Shown here: positions 35,017-43,321 of the stretch, in pieces
Layout of the letters: each line of letters begins with the position of its first letter
Numbering within the stretch: position 1 is the first letter of the stretch
Source of the DNA: Kineococcus endophyticus
Lineage (GTDB): Bacteria; Actinomycetota; Actinomycetes; Actinomycetales; Kineococcaceae
Direction: 5' to 3'
Assembly: GCF_040796495.1 (NCBI RefSeq)
Contig: NZ_JBFNQN010000002.1
Coordinates: 1 to 64,000 of the forward strand
Length of the DNA: 64,000 nucleotides
Notes under the pieces: generated by a model
What the model saw: only the letters and a program-made list of their open reading frames with translations
Told to the model about the DNA's origin: nothing
Database searches by the model: none
Translations under genes and position numbers: made by a program

Positions 35017-36126
35017 TCAGGTGAGGACGCGGCGGAGCGCGAGGTCGGCGTCGAGGACGACGGCGCCGCCGCGGGCGCCGGGTTCGAGGTGGCCGACGTC
35101 GGCCCGGCCCAGGAGCCGCGCCGGGGTCGCGGTGACGGCGTCGAGCGCGTCCTCGAACGCCAGCCCCGCCTCCGTCACCGCGAACCGCAGGGCGCGGTCC
35201 AGGGTCAGGGTGCTGCCGGCGATCGACCCGCCGTCGGCGAGCCGGGCCACCCCGTCGAGGACGTCGACCTCGAGGTCGCCCAGCCGGTAGCGGCCGTCGG
35301 CCGACCCGGTCGCGGCCATGGCGTCGGTGACGAGGGCGACGCGTCCGCGGCCGGCGCGCCGGGCGGCGAGCGCGACGACGAGCGGGTGCAGGTGCACGCC
35401 GTCGGCGATGAGCTCGACGGTGACGCGGTCGTCGTCGAGCAGCGCGGGGACGGCGCCGGGTTCGCGGTGGTGGACGGGGGGCATGGCGTTGAACAGGTGC
35501 GTCGCCCACCGGGCACCGGCGTCGACGGCGCGCCGGGTGGTGTCGGCGTCGGCGCCGGTGTGGCCGATGGAGGCGATCGCCCCGGCGGCCGAGATCTGCT
35601 GCACCGCAGCCAGTCCCCCGGGCAGTTCGGGCGCGATGGTCACCATCCGCACGAGCCCCGTGCGCAGGAACCGGTCGAGGTCGACGGGCTCGGGCGCGCG
35701 CAGCAGGCCGGGGGCGTGGGCGCCGCGGTGGTCCGGGCTCAGCCACGGCCCCTCGAGGTGGACACCGGCCAGTTCCCCGTCGGTCACGAGGTCGGCGAGG
35801 GCGTCCACGGTGGCGGCGAGTTCGTCGACCGGGCGGGTGACGAGGCTCGCGACGAGGGTCGTCGTCCCGTGCGCGCGGTGGGTCGCGGCGACGGTGCGGG
35901 CGGCCGCGACGGCCTCGTCCCCACGACCACCGAAGCTGGCGCCGCCCCCGCCGTGGCAGTGCACGTCGACGAAACCGGGGACCACGTGGGCCCCCTCGAC
36001 GGTCTGGTCCGCGTCCGGCGCGGGGCCCGCCCCCACGGCGACGACCTCACGGCCGTCCAGCAGGGCCCAGCCGTCGGGCAGGACCCGGGAGCCGGTGTGG
36101 ACGGTGCCCCGCGCCAGGACGGTCAT
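35017..36126 (-). CDS. nagA: N-acetylglucosamine-6-phosphate deacetylase
   Basis: A 369-residue amidohydrolase that deacetylates GlcNAc-6-phosphate. Characteristic motifs are all present: GFVDVHCHGGGGASFGG, GVHLEGPWLSPDHRGAH, ASIGHTGADADTTRRAVDAG, THLFNAMPPVHHREPG and LVTDAMAATG with the catalytic Asp. The order and spacing match bacterial NagA. ATG 36126 overlaps the stop of the SIS gene by 4 nt (ATGA), so the two amino-sugar enzymes are coupled. The product glucosamine-6-phosphate would be processed by the SIS protein. Confidence 0.95.
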   Translation of the reverse strand: MTVLARGTVHTGSRVLPDGWALLDGREVVAVGAGPAPDADQTVEGAHVVPGFVDVHCHGGGGASFGGRGDEAVAAARTVAATHRAHGTTTLVASLVTRPVDELAATVDALADLVTDGELAGVHLEGPWLSPDHRGAHAPGLLRAPEPVDLDRFLRTGLVRMVTIAPELPGGLAAVQQISAAGAIASIGHTGADADTTRRAVDAGARWATHLFNAMPPVHHREPGAVPALLDDDRVTVELIADGVHLHPLVVALAARRAGRGRVALVTDAMAATGSADGRYRLGDLEVDVLDGVARLADGGSIAGSTLTLDRALRFAVTEAGLAFEDALDAVTATPARLLGRADVGHLEPGARGGAVVLDADLALRRVLT

Positions 36127-37163
36127 CGGGTCTCGGTGACCTTCCGCAGCCCGCGCGGAGCGTCCGGGTCCAGCCCGCGCGCGACGGCCATCTCGAGCGC
36201 AAGCCGCTGCAGTGGAACGATCTGCACGACGGGGGCCAGTTCCTCGGGCATCCCGCCGGGCAGGCCGAGGCGGACGGTCGCGTCGGGCGCCAGGCCCTCG
36301 GGGGCGACGGCGCAGACGTCGGCACCGCGGTCGCGCAGCGCGTCGAGCACGGGCGCCATGGCCTCCCCGCCGCGGCCCTGGGGGACGACGGCGATGACGG
36401 GCCGGTCCGCGTCGACCATGGCGAGCGGGCCGTGCATGAGGTCGGCGGCCGAGAACGCCTGCGCCGACAGGTATGAGGTCTCCATGAGCTTCAGCGCGGC
36501 CTCGCGCGCCGTCGGGTAGGAGTACCCGCGGGCGGTGACGACGAGGCGGTCGACGAACCGGTAGCGCGCGGCGACGTCGGGCACGTCGGTGGCCGAGACG
36601 GCCTGCTCGAGGAACCCGGGCAGGGCCTTCGCGGGCGCGAGGTCGCCGCCGCGCCAGGTGGTCACGAGCAGCCAGAGCGTCAGCAGCTGGGCCGTGTAGC
36701 TCTTGGTCGCCGCGACGGCCAGTTCCGGGCCGGCGTGCACGTCGAGGTGGTGCTCGGCGGCCTGCGCGAGCGGCGACGCGGGGTTGTTCGTCACGGCGAG
36801 CGTGATGGCCCCGGCGCGGCGGGCCGCGGCGGTGGACTCGACGAGGTCCGGGGACCCGCCGGACTGGCTGATGCTGATCCAGAGCACGTCGCGCAGGTCG
36901 GGCGTCGCCTCGTAGACGGTGAGCGTCGAGGTCGAGGTGAGCCCGCAGGGCAGGCCGAGGCCGATCTCCAGCAGGTACTTGGCGTAGAGCGCGGCGTGGT
37001 CGCTCGTGCCGCGCGCGGTCAGGAGGACGGCGCGCGGAGCCTTGTCCCGAAGGACACCGGCGATCCGGGCGAGCTCACCGTCCGCGGCGGTGAGGATCCG
37101 GTCCGCGACGGCGGGCTGTTCGGCGATCTCGGAACGGACGAGGTGGCCACGGGCGGGGCTCAA
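36123..37163 (-). CDS. SIS-domain protein, GlmS-like/AgaS-like amino-sugar isomerase-deaminase
   Basis: A 346-residue protein with two SIS domains but without the glutaminase domain of GlmS, as in AgaS and FrlB-like deaminases. First domain: LLTARGTSDHAALYAKYLLE and WISISQSGGSPDLVE; second: VVTARGYSYPTAREAALKLM and FSAADLMHGPLAMV. The sugar-phosphate pocket Ser/Thr cluster (SQSGGS) is intact. It probably deaminates or isomerises glucosamine-6-phosphate made by NagA. TTG 37163 is the only start in reach and has GGAGA 4 nt upstream. It faces the MurR/RpiR-type gene. Confidence 0.87.
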   Translation of the reverse strand: MSPARGHLVRSEIAEQPAVADRILTAADGELARIAGVLRDKAPRAVLLTARGTSDHAALYAKYLLEIGLGLPCGLTSTSTLTVYEATPDLRDVLWISISQSGGSPDLVESTAAARRAGAITLAVTNNPASPLAQAAEHHLDVHAGPELAVAATKSYTAQLLTLWLLVTTWRGGDLAPAKALPGFLEQAVSATDVPDVAARYRFVDRLVVTARGYSYPTAREAALKLMETSYLSAQAFSAADLMHGPLAMVDADRPVIAVVPQGRGGEAMAPVLDALRDRGADVCAVAPEGLAPDATVRLGLPGGMPEELAPVVQIVPLQRLALEMAVARGLDPDAPRGLRKVTETR

Positions 37164-37202
37164 CGGGTCTCCAGACGGGAGGTGGGATTCCGGTGAAGGA
37201 AG

Positions 37203-37231
37203 TTGACACGACGGTAGCGCCCGGCGAAAGT
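37203..37231 (+). promoter_or_regulatory. Promoter of MurR/RpiR-type gene
   Basis: TTGACA (37203-37208), a 17-bp spacer and GAAAGT (37226-37231) lie 26 bp before the GTG at 37258, which also has GGAGC 4 nt upstream. TTGACA is the only exact consensus -35 hexamer I noticed next to a gene in this window. Confidence 0.55.
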
Positions 37232-37257
37232 TCTCGCCAGACCCTGGACGGAGCCCT

Positions 37258-38151
37258 GTGACCGCACCCGACCCCGACGCCCTGCGCGCCCACCTGCTCG
37301 CCGCCGTCCCCGCGGCGACGGCGTCCGGCGCCCGGGTGCTCACCGCCCTGCTCGAGGACCCCGTCGCGTCCGCCCAGTTCACCGTCACCGACCTCGCGGC
37401 CCGTACCGGGACGAGCGAGGCGACCGTCGTGCGGACGGCGCGTTCCCTGGGGTTCGCCGGGTACCCGCAGCTGCGCCTGGCCCTCGCCGCGGCCGGACCC
37501 GCCCCGGCTCCGGCCGCGCTGCTGACGGAGTCCCCCGAGGACGCGCCCGACCTCGCCGGCGTCGTCGCGACGCTCACCGCCCTGGAGAGCGAGGCCCTGC
37601 ACGCCACGGCGCGCACGATCGACCTGACCGCCCTCGGCGCAGCGGCCGACGCCGTCCAGGGCGCGCGCGCCGTCGACTGCTGGGGCATCGGGGCCTCCGG
37701 CCTGCTGGCCGCGGACTTCGACCACAAGGCCGTCCGCGTCGGGCTGTTGACGCGGTTGCGGACGGAGGGCCACGCGGCGCTCGTCAGTTCCGAGACCCTC
37801 GGTCCGGACGACACCGCGCTCGTCGTCAGCCACTCCGGCCGCACCCCCGACGTCGTCGCGGCGGCCGGCCGCGCCCGCGACCGGGGCGCCACGGTCGTCG
37901 CCGTGACGAGTTCGGCGGGGTCCCCGCTGGCCGGGACGGCCGACCACGTCCTCCTCGCCACCGGACGCGAGACCGCTTACCGCGCAGGCGCGATGGCGAG
38001 CCGGGCCGCGACGGCGCTCGTCCTGGACTGCCTGTACGTCGCGGTCGTGCAACGCCTCGGCGACCGCGCCGGGGACGCGCTGCAACGGACCTACCGGGCG
38101 GTGGAGGAACCCCGCTCGGCCGACGGCGGCCGGCCGCGCCGCCGCCGGTAG
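37258..38151 (+). CDS. MurR/RpiR-family transcriptional regulator
   Basis: A 297-residue regulator with an N-terminal RpiR-type helix-turn-helix (FTVTDLAARTGTSEATVV, RTARSLGFAGYPQLRLAL) and a C-terminal SIS domain that binds phosphosugars (DCWGIGASGLLAADFDHKAV, LVVSHSGRTPDVV). It is divergent from the SIS/nagA pair, so it likely controls amino-sugar breakdown with a sugar phosphate as signal. Start GTG 37258. Its last 61 bp overlap the convergent AraC-type gene. The final Arg-rich residues (RPRRRR) lie in that overlap. Confidence 0.9.
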   Translation: MTAPDPDALRAHLLAAVPAATASGARVLTALLEDPVASAQFTVTDLAARTGTSEATVVRTARSLGFAGYPQLRLALAAAGPAPAPAALLTESPEDAPDLAGVVATLTALESEALHATARTIDLTALGAAADAVQGARAVDCWGIGASGLLAADFDHKAVRVGLLTRLRTEGHAALVSSETLGPDDTALVVSHSGRTPDVVAAAGRARDRGATVVAVTSSAGSPLAGTADHVLLATGRETAYRAGAMASRAATALVLDCLYVAVVQRLGDRAGDALQRTYRAVEEPRSADGGRPRRRR

Positions 38152-38978
38152 GCCGTGCTCAACGCGAACGCGTCGGCGTACCCGACCTCGGCGGCGATCG
38201 AGGCGAGCGTCCGGTCGGTGCGCCGCAGCAGGTCGGTGGCCAGGTCGAGGCGCAGTTCCGTCAGGTAGCGCTGCGGCGGGCTGCCCACCACCTCGGCGAA
38301 GCGCCGGGCGAAGGTGGCCCTCGACACGCCCGCCCGTTCCGCGAGCGCCGCCACGGTCCACCGCTGCGCGGGCCGGGAGTGCAGCAGGTCCAGCACCGGT
38401 CCGACGACCGGATCGGCTGCGGCGCTGATCGACCCGACGTCGCGGCGCCCACGAAGGACGGTGAGGACCAGCAGGTCGACGAGCCGGTCGAGCACCGCGC
38501 GCTGCGCGGGTCCGTCCCGGACGGACTCCTGCGCGAGCAGCGCCAGCAGGTGCTCGGGCGCCCGCCCGGTCAGCACCGGTGGGAACCCGGCCAGGGCACG
38601 GCGCCCGACGGGGTCCCCGGCGAGGTACGCGGCGTGGACGAGGAGTGTCGGGGCGTCGAGCGCGTCGCCGTAGCTGCGCGCCCCCGGCAACCGCCAGCGG
38701 TCGCCTGCGAGGTGGGCCGGTTCGTGGGGTTCCCGGGACCGGCCCGGTCCGTCGACGACCGCTCCCGGCGTCGTGCCGGCGGGGTCGGTCAGCTCGTGCG
38801 GTCCCCGGACCAGCGCGACGTCCCCGGGGCGCAGGGGGTGGTCCGCGCACCGGGCCGCACCGCGGACGAGCACGTGGACGACGAGAACGGCCGGCGTCTC
38901 GAACCGCAGACCCCAGGGGTCGCGCAGGTGGGACAGCGTGACGTCGGTGGCAGTCCCCGCGAACAGGTCGCTGAGCAC
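38091..38978 (-). CDS. AraC-family transcriptional regulator
   Basis: A 295-residue activator-type protein. The N-terminal cupin_6-like sensor (TLSHLRDPWGLRFETPAVLV, HPLRPGDVALVRGPHELTD) is followed by the two AraC helix-turn-helices: WTVAALAERAGVSRATFARR and TLASIAAEVGYADAFALSTA. This architecture is common in actinobacterial regulators of redox enzymes. TAGCCT lies 6 nt before GTG 38978. Its 3' end overlaps the RpiR-type gene by 61 bp, so the exact end is certain only if both frames are real; both show clean motifs. Target genes are not evident. Confidence 0.9.
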   Translation of the reverse strand: MLSDLFAGTATDVTLSHLRDPWGLRFETPAVLVVHVLVRGAARCADHPLRPGDVALVRGPHELTDPAGTTPGAVVDGPGRSREPHEPAHLAGDRWRLPGARSYGDALDAPTLLVHAAYLAGDPVGRRALAGFPPVLTGRAPEHLLALLAQESVRDGPAQRAVLDRLVDLLVLTVLRGRRDVGSISAAADPVVGPVLDLLHSRPAQRWTVAALAERAGVSRATFARRFAEVVGSPPQRYLTELRLDLATDLLRRTDRTLASIAAEVGYADAFALSTAYRRRRGRPPSAERGSSTAR

Positions 38979-38984
38979 GGGTCG

Positions 38985-38990
38985 AGGCTA
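38985..38990 (-). promoter_or_regulatory. -10 box TAGCCT of araC-like gene
   Basis: TAGCCT on the minus strand with a 6-nt gap to GTG 38978 and no Shine-Dalgarno sequence: predicted leaderless start. Confidence 0.45.
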
Positions 38991-39070
38991 GGCGGTGGTG
39001 AGACGGCAGGACATGCCGACGAGCGAGGCAGCCATGTCCGACCGTCCACAGGGACGGGTTGACTGGCGAG

Positions 39071-39619
39071 GTGCTCATCGTCCTCTCCGGCCTGCCGGGC
39101 AGCGGGAAGACCTCCCTGGCCCGCGCCCTCGTCACCGCCGCCCGCGCCGTGCACGTGCGCCTCGACACGGTCGAGCAGGCGCTCGTCGACGCCGGCACCG
39201 CGACCCACCCGGTCGGCCCCGTCGGCCACCACGTCGCGCGCGCCGTCGCGGGTGACCTGCTGCGGCAGGGGCACCTCGTCGTGGCCGACGGGGTGAACCC
39301 GCTGCCCGTGACGCGGGAGCTGTGGTGGGACGTGGCGCGCGCGGCGGACCGTCCGTGGCTCGACGTCGAGGTCGTCTGCGGCGACACCGTCCTGCACCGA
39401 CGTCGGGTGCAGGACCGGGTGGCCGACATCCCCGGCCACCCCGAACCCACGTGGGCGGACGTCGAACGCGTCGAGTTCACGCCCTGGACGACGGACCGGG
39501 TACGCGTCGACCTCGGCAGGCTGTCCCCCGCCGAGGCCGCCGCGGGGGTCCTGAGCCGTGCTCAGTCCTCCCAGACGATGCCGACCTTGCCGCCGACCCC
39601 GGAGTCGGCGACGGAGTAG
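39071..39619 (+). CDS. P-loop kinase-like ATPase (AAA_33 type)
   Basis: A 182-residue P-loop protein. Walker A GLPGSGKTS is at residues 7-15, then VRLDTVEQALVDAG in the acceptor region, VVADGVNPLPVTRELWWDVA at the Walker-B-like position and a lid-like Arg-rich segment HRRRVQDRVADI. It resembles small kinases of the gluconate/shikimate/zeta-toxin-like AAA_33 group; substrate unknown. GTG 39071 is chosen; TTG 39059 would add four residues. The C-terminal 19 residues overlap, on the other strand, the end of the alcohol dehydrogenase gene. Confidence 0.82.
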   Translation: MLIVLSGLPGSGKTSLARALVTAARAVHVRLDTVEQALVDAGTATHPVGPVGHHVARAVAGDLLRQGHLVVADGVNPLPVTRELWWDVARAADRPWLDVEVVCGDTVLHRRRVQDRVADIPGHPEPTWADVERVEFTPWTTDRVRVDLGRLSPAEAAAGVLSRAQSSQTMPTLPPTPESATE

Positions 39620-40590
39620 GCCTCCGCCGCCTGGGCGAGCGGGAACCGGTGGGTCACGACCGTCTCGGGGTGCAGGCCCCAGCGCGCGAGGTTCTCGAGC
39701 AGTTCGCCCATCCGGACGGTCGAGGTCACCCACGAGCCGTGGACCGTGAGCTGGCGGTGGATCAGCACCTCGCTGACGTCGACGGACAACTGCCCGCCCT
39801 CCCCCACGAGGGCCGCGCGCCCCCAGCGCCGGGTGTGCCGCAGCGCGGTGAGCTGACCCCGCCCGTTCCCGGAGCAGTCGACGGACGCCTCCGCCCCGTC
39901 GCCGAGGGCCGCGTCGAGTTCCTCGTCCGTGCCCGCGAGCGCTGCGTCGACCGCGCCCAGTTCGAGGGCCAGGGCCCGCCGGTCCGGGCTGGGGTCGGTG
40001 CCGACGACACGGGAGGCGCCCATCGCCTTGGCCAGCAACCCCGCGGCGAGCCCGACGGGGCCCAACCCGACGACGAGGAGCCGGTCCCGACCGGAGACGG
40101 CGAGCCGGCACAGCGCCTCGTACGCCGTCCCGAAACCGCAGGCGACGCACGCGCCGTCGAGGAACGTCAGTTCGTCGGGCAGGACGAGGAGGTCGCGCTC
40201 CTCGGCGAGCAGCAGGTCGGCGTGGCCCCCGTCGCGCTGCCAGCCGTAGGCCTTGCGGGACGGTGCGCTGCAGCTGATCTGGTAGCCCCGGCGGCAGTCG
40301 TCGCACTGGCCGCAGCCGCTGATGTGGTAGACGACGACGCGGTCACCGACGGCGATGCGGTCCACCCCGGACCCGACCGCGACGACGCGGCCGGCGGGTT
40401 CGTGGCCGCCGACGACACCCTGGTAGGCCTCCGGGCCCTCCCCGAGGTGCTCGCGGTAGATGGCGCGCAGGTCCGACCCGCAGATCGTCGAGGCGCGGGT
40501 GGCCACGACGACCTGGCCGTGGCCGGGGCTCGGATCGGGCACCTCGCGCAGGTCGACCTCGCGGTTCCCTGGCAGAAACGCTGCGTGCAC
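39562..40590 (-). CDS. Zinc-dependent alcohol dehydrogenase (MDR family)
   Basis: A 342-residue medium-chain dehydrogenase. Catalytic zinc ligands lie in STICGSDLR (Cys) and VVGGHEPAG (His-Glu); the structural zinc site is CGQCDDCRRGYQISC with four cysteines. The NAD(P) fold begins LLVVGLGPVGLAAGLLAKAM and has VVGTDPSPDRRAL, where the Asp favours NAD. GTG 40590 follows GAGGAG by 7-9 nt. It may act on sugar alcohols or threonine-like substrates, but nothing nearby specifies one. It is a single-gene unit. Confidence 0.9.
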   Translation of the reverse strand: MHAAFLPGNREVDLREVPDPSPGHGQVVVATRASTICGSDLRAIYREHLGEGPEAYQGVVGGHEPAGRVVAVGSGVDRIAVGDRVVVYHISGCGQCDDCRRGYQISCSAPSRKAYGWQRDGGHADLLLAEERDLLVLPDELTFLDGACVACGFGTAYEALCRLAVSGRDRLLVVGLGPVGLAAGLLAKAMGASRVVGTDPSPDRRALALELGAVDAALAGTDEELDAALGDGAEASVDCSGNGRGQLTALRHTRRWGRAALVGEGGQLSVDVSEVLIHRQLTVHGSWVTSTVRMGELLENLARWGLHPETVVTHRFPLAQAAEAYSVADSGVGGKVGIVWED

Positions 40591-40663
40591 GGTGGGGACT
40601 CCTCGTCGAGTGTGGTGCGGGTGGTCGTCGCGCCCGAGCATCGCACGGGACCACCGCCCAAGA

Positions 40664-41185
40664 TCAGCGGACGGCGGCGAAGAGCAGGCTGTCGCGGCGT
40701 TCGCCGGCGACGACCACGTGGGAGCGCAGCAACCCCTCGTGCTGCATCCCGATCTTCTCCAGGACCCGCCGCGACCCGGAGTTCTCCGGTCGGCACGTCG
40801 CCTCGACCCGGGCCAGACCCGCGCGGGTGAGTGCGAACCCCAGCACCACCGCGGCGGCCTCCGTCGTGATGCCCTGACCCCACCGGTCGCGGCGCAGGAC
40901 GTACCCCATCTCGCCGCGGGCGTTCCCCCGGCTCCGCACGGTGAGTGCCACGCTGCCCACCAGGTCCGCGTCGAGGACGACGGCCCACGTCCAGGAGTCC
41001 GGCGGGCCGTCGTGCCGCGCCGCCCGCACGGCGTCAGCGACGAAGCGCCGGGTGTCCTCGGGCGAGTTCGGTCCCCACGTGACGTGCCGGCACACCTCGG
41101 GGTCGCCGGCGTACCGGTGCACGGCCTCCTCGTCGCCGGGCGCGAACGCCCGCAGCCGCAACCGGGGCGTCGCGATTTCCTCCAC
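40664..41185 (-). CDS. GNAT acetyltransferase, RimJ/RimL type
   Basis: A 173-residue N-acetyltransferase. It begins with the typical TPRLRLRAFAPGDEEAVHRY strand-helix unit, has VGSVALTVRSRGNARGEMGY, the acetyl-CoA pyrophosphate loop region RRDRWGQGITTEAAA and the C-terminal ARVEATCRPENSGSRRVLEK then IGMQHEGLLRS. These are RimJ/RimL/Acetyltransf_3 hallmarks. The acceptor could be a ribosomal protein N-terminus or a small amine. Start GTG 41185. Confidence 0.88.
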   Translation of the reverse strand: MEEIATPRLRLRAFAPGDEEAVHRYAGDPEVCRHVTWGPNSPEDTRRFVADAVRAARHDGPPDSWTWAVVLDADLVGSVALTVRSRGNARGEMGYVLRRDRWGQGITTEAAAVVLGFALTRAGLARVEATCRPENSGSRRVLEKIGMQHEGLLRSHVVVAGERRDSLLFAAVR

Positions 41186-41228
41186 GGCGACCAGTGCAGC
41201 GCAGACCCCGCGCGTCGTCCACCCCCGC

Positions 41229-42245
41229 TCAGCCGGGCCGGAACTCCAGCAGGACGGTGCGGTGGCCGTCGTCCTCCCCCGTGGCCCCGGTCGGCACGAA
41301 ACCCGCCCGCCGCCACGCCGCGATCGCGCGGACGTTCTCCTGCGCCGGATCGGCCGTGACCGACGTCCACCCCCGGCGCAGGAGGTGGGTCGCGAGGAGC
41401 CGGGCTGCGGCGGGCCCGGTGCCGCGACCCTGCTCGGCGGCGGCGAGGAACAGGTCCACTCCTCCCCTGCCCGGGCGGTCGGCGTCCTGACACACCTGCA
41501 GGACGCCGGCGGGCCGGTCCGCCACCTCGACGACGAAGACGGTGACGTCGGGTTCGCGGGCGCCGCAGTACTTCGCGAGGACCTCCTCGCGGGACAGGGG
41601 ACGTCCTCCCCACCACCGGTGGACGGCCGGGTCGGCCAACCAGGCCGTGACGGCGTCGGCGTCGTCGGGGGTGCTCGGCCGCAGCGCCACGGTTCCCGAC
41701 CGCAGCCCCCGGGGAACCGAGCGCCCGGTCAGGCCGAGCGCGCGGCGGACGTCGTGCAGGTGGTGGAAGGCGTCGTGGGCGTTGTTGCCGGCGACGTCGG
41801 CGGCACGCTGCTCGCCGCGGGTGGCGTGCTGCAGGACGACGTCGTGGAGCAGCGCGTCGCGGAGCACCTCGCCCCACGCGGACGCGCTGCCCCGCAACGA
41901 CCACAGCGCTCCGGCCGCGCCGATCCGGTCGTAGCCCCGGGCGCGGCCGAGGGCGTCGGGGTCGTACGCGTCGACGAGGCGCTCCTGCCCGGCCACGGCC
42001 TCGACGAGGCGCTCGGCCCACTGCCGCAGGTTCTCCCCCACGTGGGCGACGTACCCCGCGACCGTCCAGCCGTGGTCGGGGTGCCGGGTGCCGCCGTCCC
42101 GGCCGGCGAGCGCGTGGGCGAACTCGTCGGCGACGCCCTCGACGAACTCGACGGCCTCCTCGGCGGCGGGCCAGCTCCAGCCGCACTCGGCGCAGGGGTT
42201 CCCGTACCGGGCAACGCCCCAGACCTCGGGCGGTGCGGGGGTCAC
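41229..42245 (-). CDS. DinB-like / GNAT fusion protein
   Basis: A 338-residue two-domain protein. Residues 1-170 resemble a DinB four-helix metal-binding domain: NPCAECGWSW at the start, GYVAHVGENLRQWAERL and NNAHDAFHHLHDVRRALG, where spaced histidines could hold a metal. Residues about 178-335 are a GNAT of the AAC(6')-like group: VALRPSTPDDADAVTAWLAD, PAVHRWWGG, RPAGVLQV, AAEQGRGTGPAAARLL and ENVRAIAAWRRAGFVPTG. It shares 4 nt (GTGA) with the methionine aminopeptidase stop, so the two are coupled. DinB proteins of actinobacteria include thiol-transferases, but the activity here is unknown. Confidence 0.8.
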   Translation of the reverse strand: MTPAPPEVWGVARYGNPCAECGWSWPAAEEAVEFVEGVADEFAHALAGRDGGTRHPDHGWTVAGYVAHVGENLRQWAERLVEAVAGQERLVDAYDPDALGRARGYDRIGAAGALWSLRGSASAWGEVLRDALLHDVVLQHATRGEQRAADVAGNNAHDAFHHLHDVRRALGLTGRSVPRGLRSGTVALRPSTPDDADAVTAWLADPAVHRWWGGRPLSREEVLAKYCGAREPDVTVFVVEVADRPAGVLQVCQDADRPGRGGVDLFLAAAEQGRGTGPAAARLLATHLLRRGWTSVTADPAQENVRAIAAWRRAGFVPTGATGEDDGHRTVLLEFRPG

Positions 42246-43009
42246 GGCAACGTGAGGACCACGGGCCCGTCGGCCGTCACGGCGACCGTGTGCTCCTCGT
42301 GCGCGCCACGGCTGCCGTCGACGCTGCGCATGGTCCAGCCGTCCGGGTCGGTGCGGTAGGAGGAGTTCCCGCCGGCGGTGAACCAGGGTTCGATCGCGAT
42401 GACGAGACCGGGTTTCAGCGTCAGTCCCCGCCCCGCCCGGCCGTCGTTGGGGACGGAGGGGTCCTCGTGCATGGTGCGGCCCACGCCGTGGCCGCCGAAC
42501 TCGGTGTTCACGCCGCAGCCGTGCGCGTGGCCGACGGCCCCGATGGCGGCGGAGACGTCACCGATCTTGCCCCCGACGACCGCGGCGGCGATGCCGGCCG
42601 CGAGGGCCTCGCGGGTGGCGGCGACGAGGGCCTCGTCCTCGGGTCGGGGGGTGCCGACGCTGAACGTCGTGGCGGAGTCACCCGCCCAGCCGTCGAGCAC
42701 GGCGCCGCAGTCGACGCTCAGCAGGTCGCCGTCGCGCAGGGCGTAGCGGTCCGGGATGCCGTGCAGCACCGCGTCGTTGACGGAGGCGCAGATGACGCCG
42801 GGGAACGGGGAGTCCGCGAACCGCGGCTGGTAGCCGAGGAAGGGTGACGTCGCGCCGGCGCCGAAGATCACCTCGCGCGCCACGGCGTCCAGTTCGTCGA
42901 GCCGCACGCCGACCGCGGCGGCCTCACGGACGGCGACGAGGGCCTGGCCGACGACACGGCCGGCGGCGCGCATGGCCTCGACCTCACCGGGGGTCTTGAG
43001 TTCCACCAC
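42242..43009 (-). CDS. map: Methionine aminopeptidase, type I
   Basis: A 255-residue dimetal peptidase that removes N-terminal methionine. All ligands are present: Asp100, Asp111, His174, Glu207 and Glu239, plus the catalytic His83 in AVLHGIPD. No N-terminal zinc-finger or SH3-binding extension is seen, as in the short MAP-1a form. Actinobacteria often carry more than one map gene; this one is not in the secY-adk ribosomal context, so it may be an accessory copy. GTG 43009 has AGGAGG 5 nt upstream. Confidence 0.95.
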   Translation of the reverse strand: MVELKTPGEVEAMRAAGRVVGQALVAVREAAAVGVRLDELDAVAREVIFGAGATSPFLGYQPRFADSPFPGVICASVNDAVLHGIPDRYALRDGDLLSVDCGAVLDGWAGDSATTFSVGTPRPEDEALVAATREALAAGIAAAVVGGKIGDVSAAIGAVGHAHGCGVNTEFGGHGVGRTMHEDPSVPNDGRAGRGLTLKPGLVIAIEPWFTAGGNSSYRTDPDGWTMRSVDGSRGAHEEHTVAVTADGPVVLTLP

Positions 43010-43039
43010 GAGAACCTCCTGGGAAAGTTATCCCGGTAT

Positions 43040-43045
43040 TAGTAT
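43040..43045 (+). promoter_or_regulatory. -10 box TAGTAT of XRE gene (leaderless)
   Basis: TAGTAT ends exactly 6 nt before ATG 43052. The surrounding 43023-43047 stretch is AT-rich for this genome and also contains possible -10 sequences for the divergent map gene. Confidence 0.5.
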
Positions 43046-43051
43046 CACGCC

Positions 43052-43321
43052 ATGGTCCGTCCTCCGCTGCCCGACGAGGTGCGCGCCCGCGGCCGCCGCC
43101 TCGGGGAACTCCTCCGCACGGCGCGCGGGGACCGCACGATCCCCCAGGTCTCGGCGTTGTCCGGCGTCCCCGCCGAGACGTTGCGCAAGATCGAGGCGGG
43201 CCGCGTGCCGACGCCCGCGTTCTTCACCGTCGTCGCGCTCGCGACCGCGCTCGACCTCCCGCTCACCGACGTCGTGGAGCACTGCACGCCACCTGTCCCC
43301 GCCGTCGAGGGCGTGGCGTGA
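43052..43321 (+). CDS. Small XRE-family regulator
   Basis: An 89-residue protein that is essentially one helix-turn-helix: RGRRLGELLRTARGDRTI, PQVSALSGVPAETLRKIEAG, TPAFFTVVALATALDLPLTD. The family normally has AEL/ALA where PQVSALSG stands, so the domain is divergent but clear. It is leaderless. The stop overlaps the oxidase start by 4 nt (GTGA), so it is co-translated with the oxidase and probably regulates this pair, or the divergent map gene. Confidence 0.85.
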   Translation: MVRPPLPDEVRARGRRLGELLRTARGDRTIPQVSALSGVPAETLRKIEAGRVPTPAFFTVVALATALDLPLTDVVEHCTPPVPAVEGVA

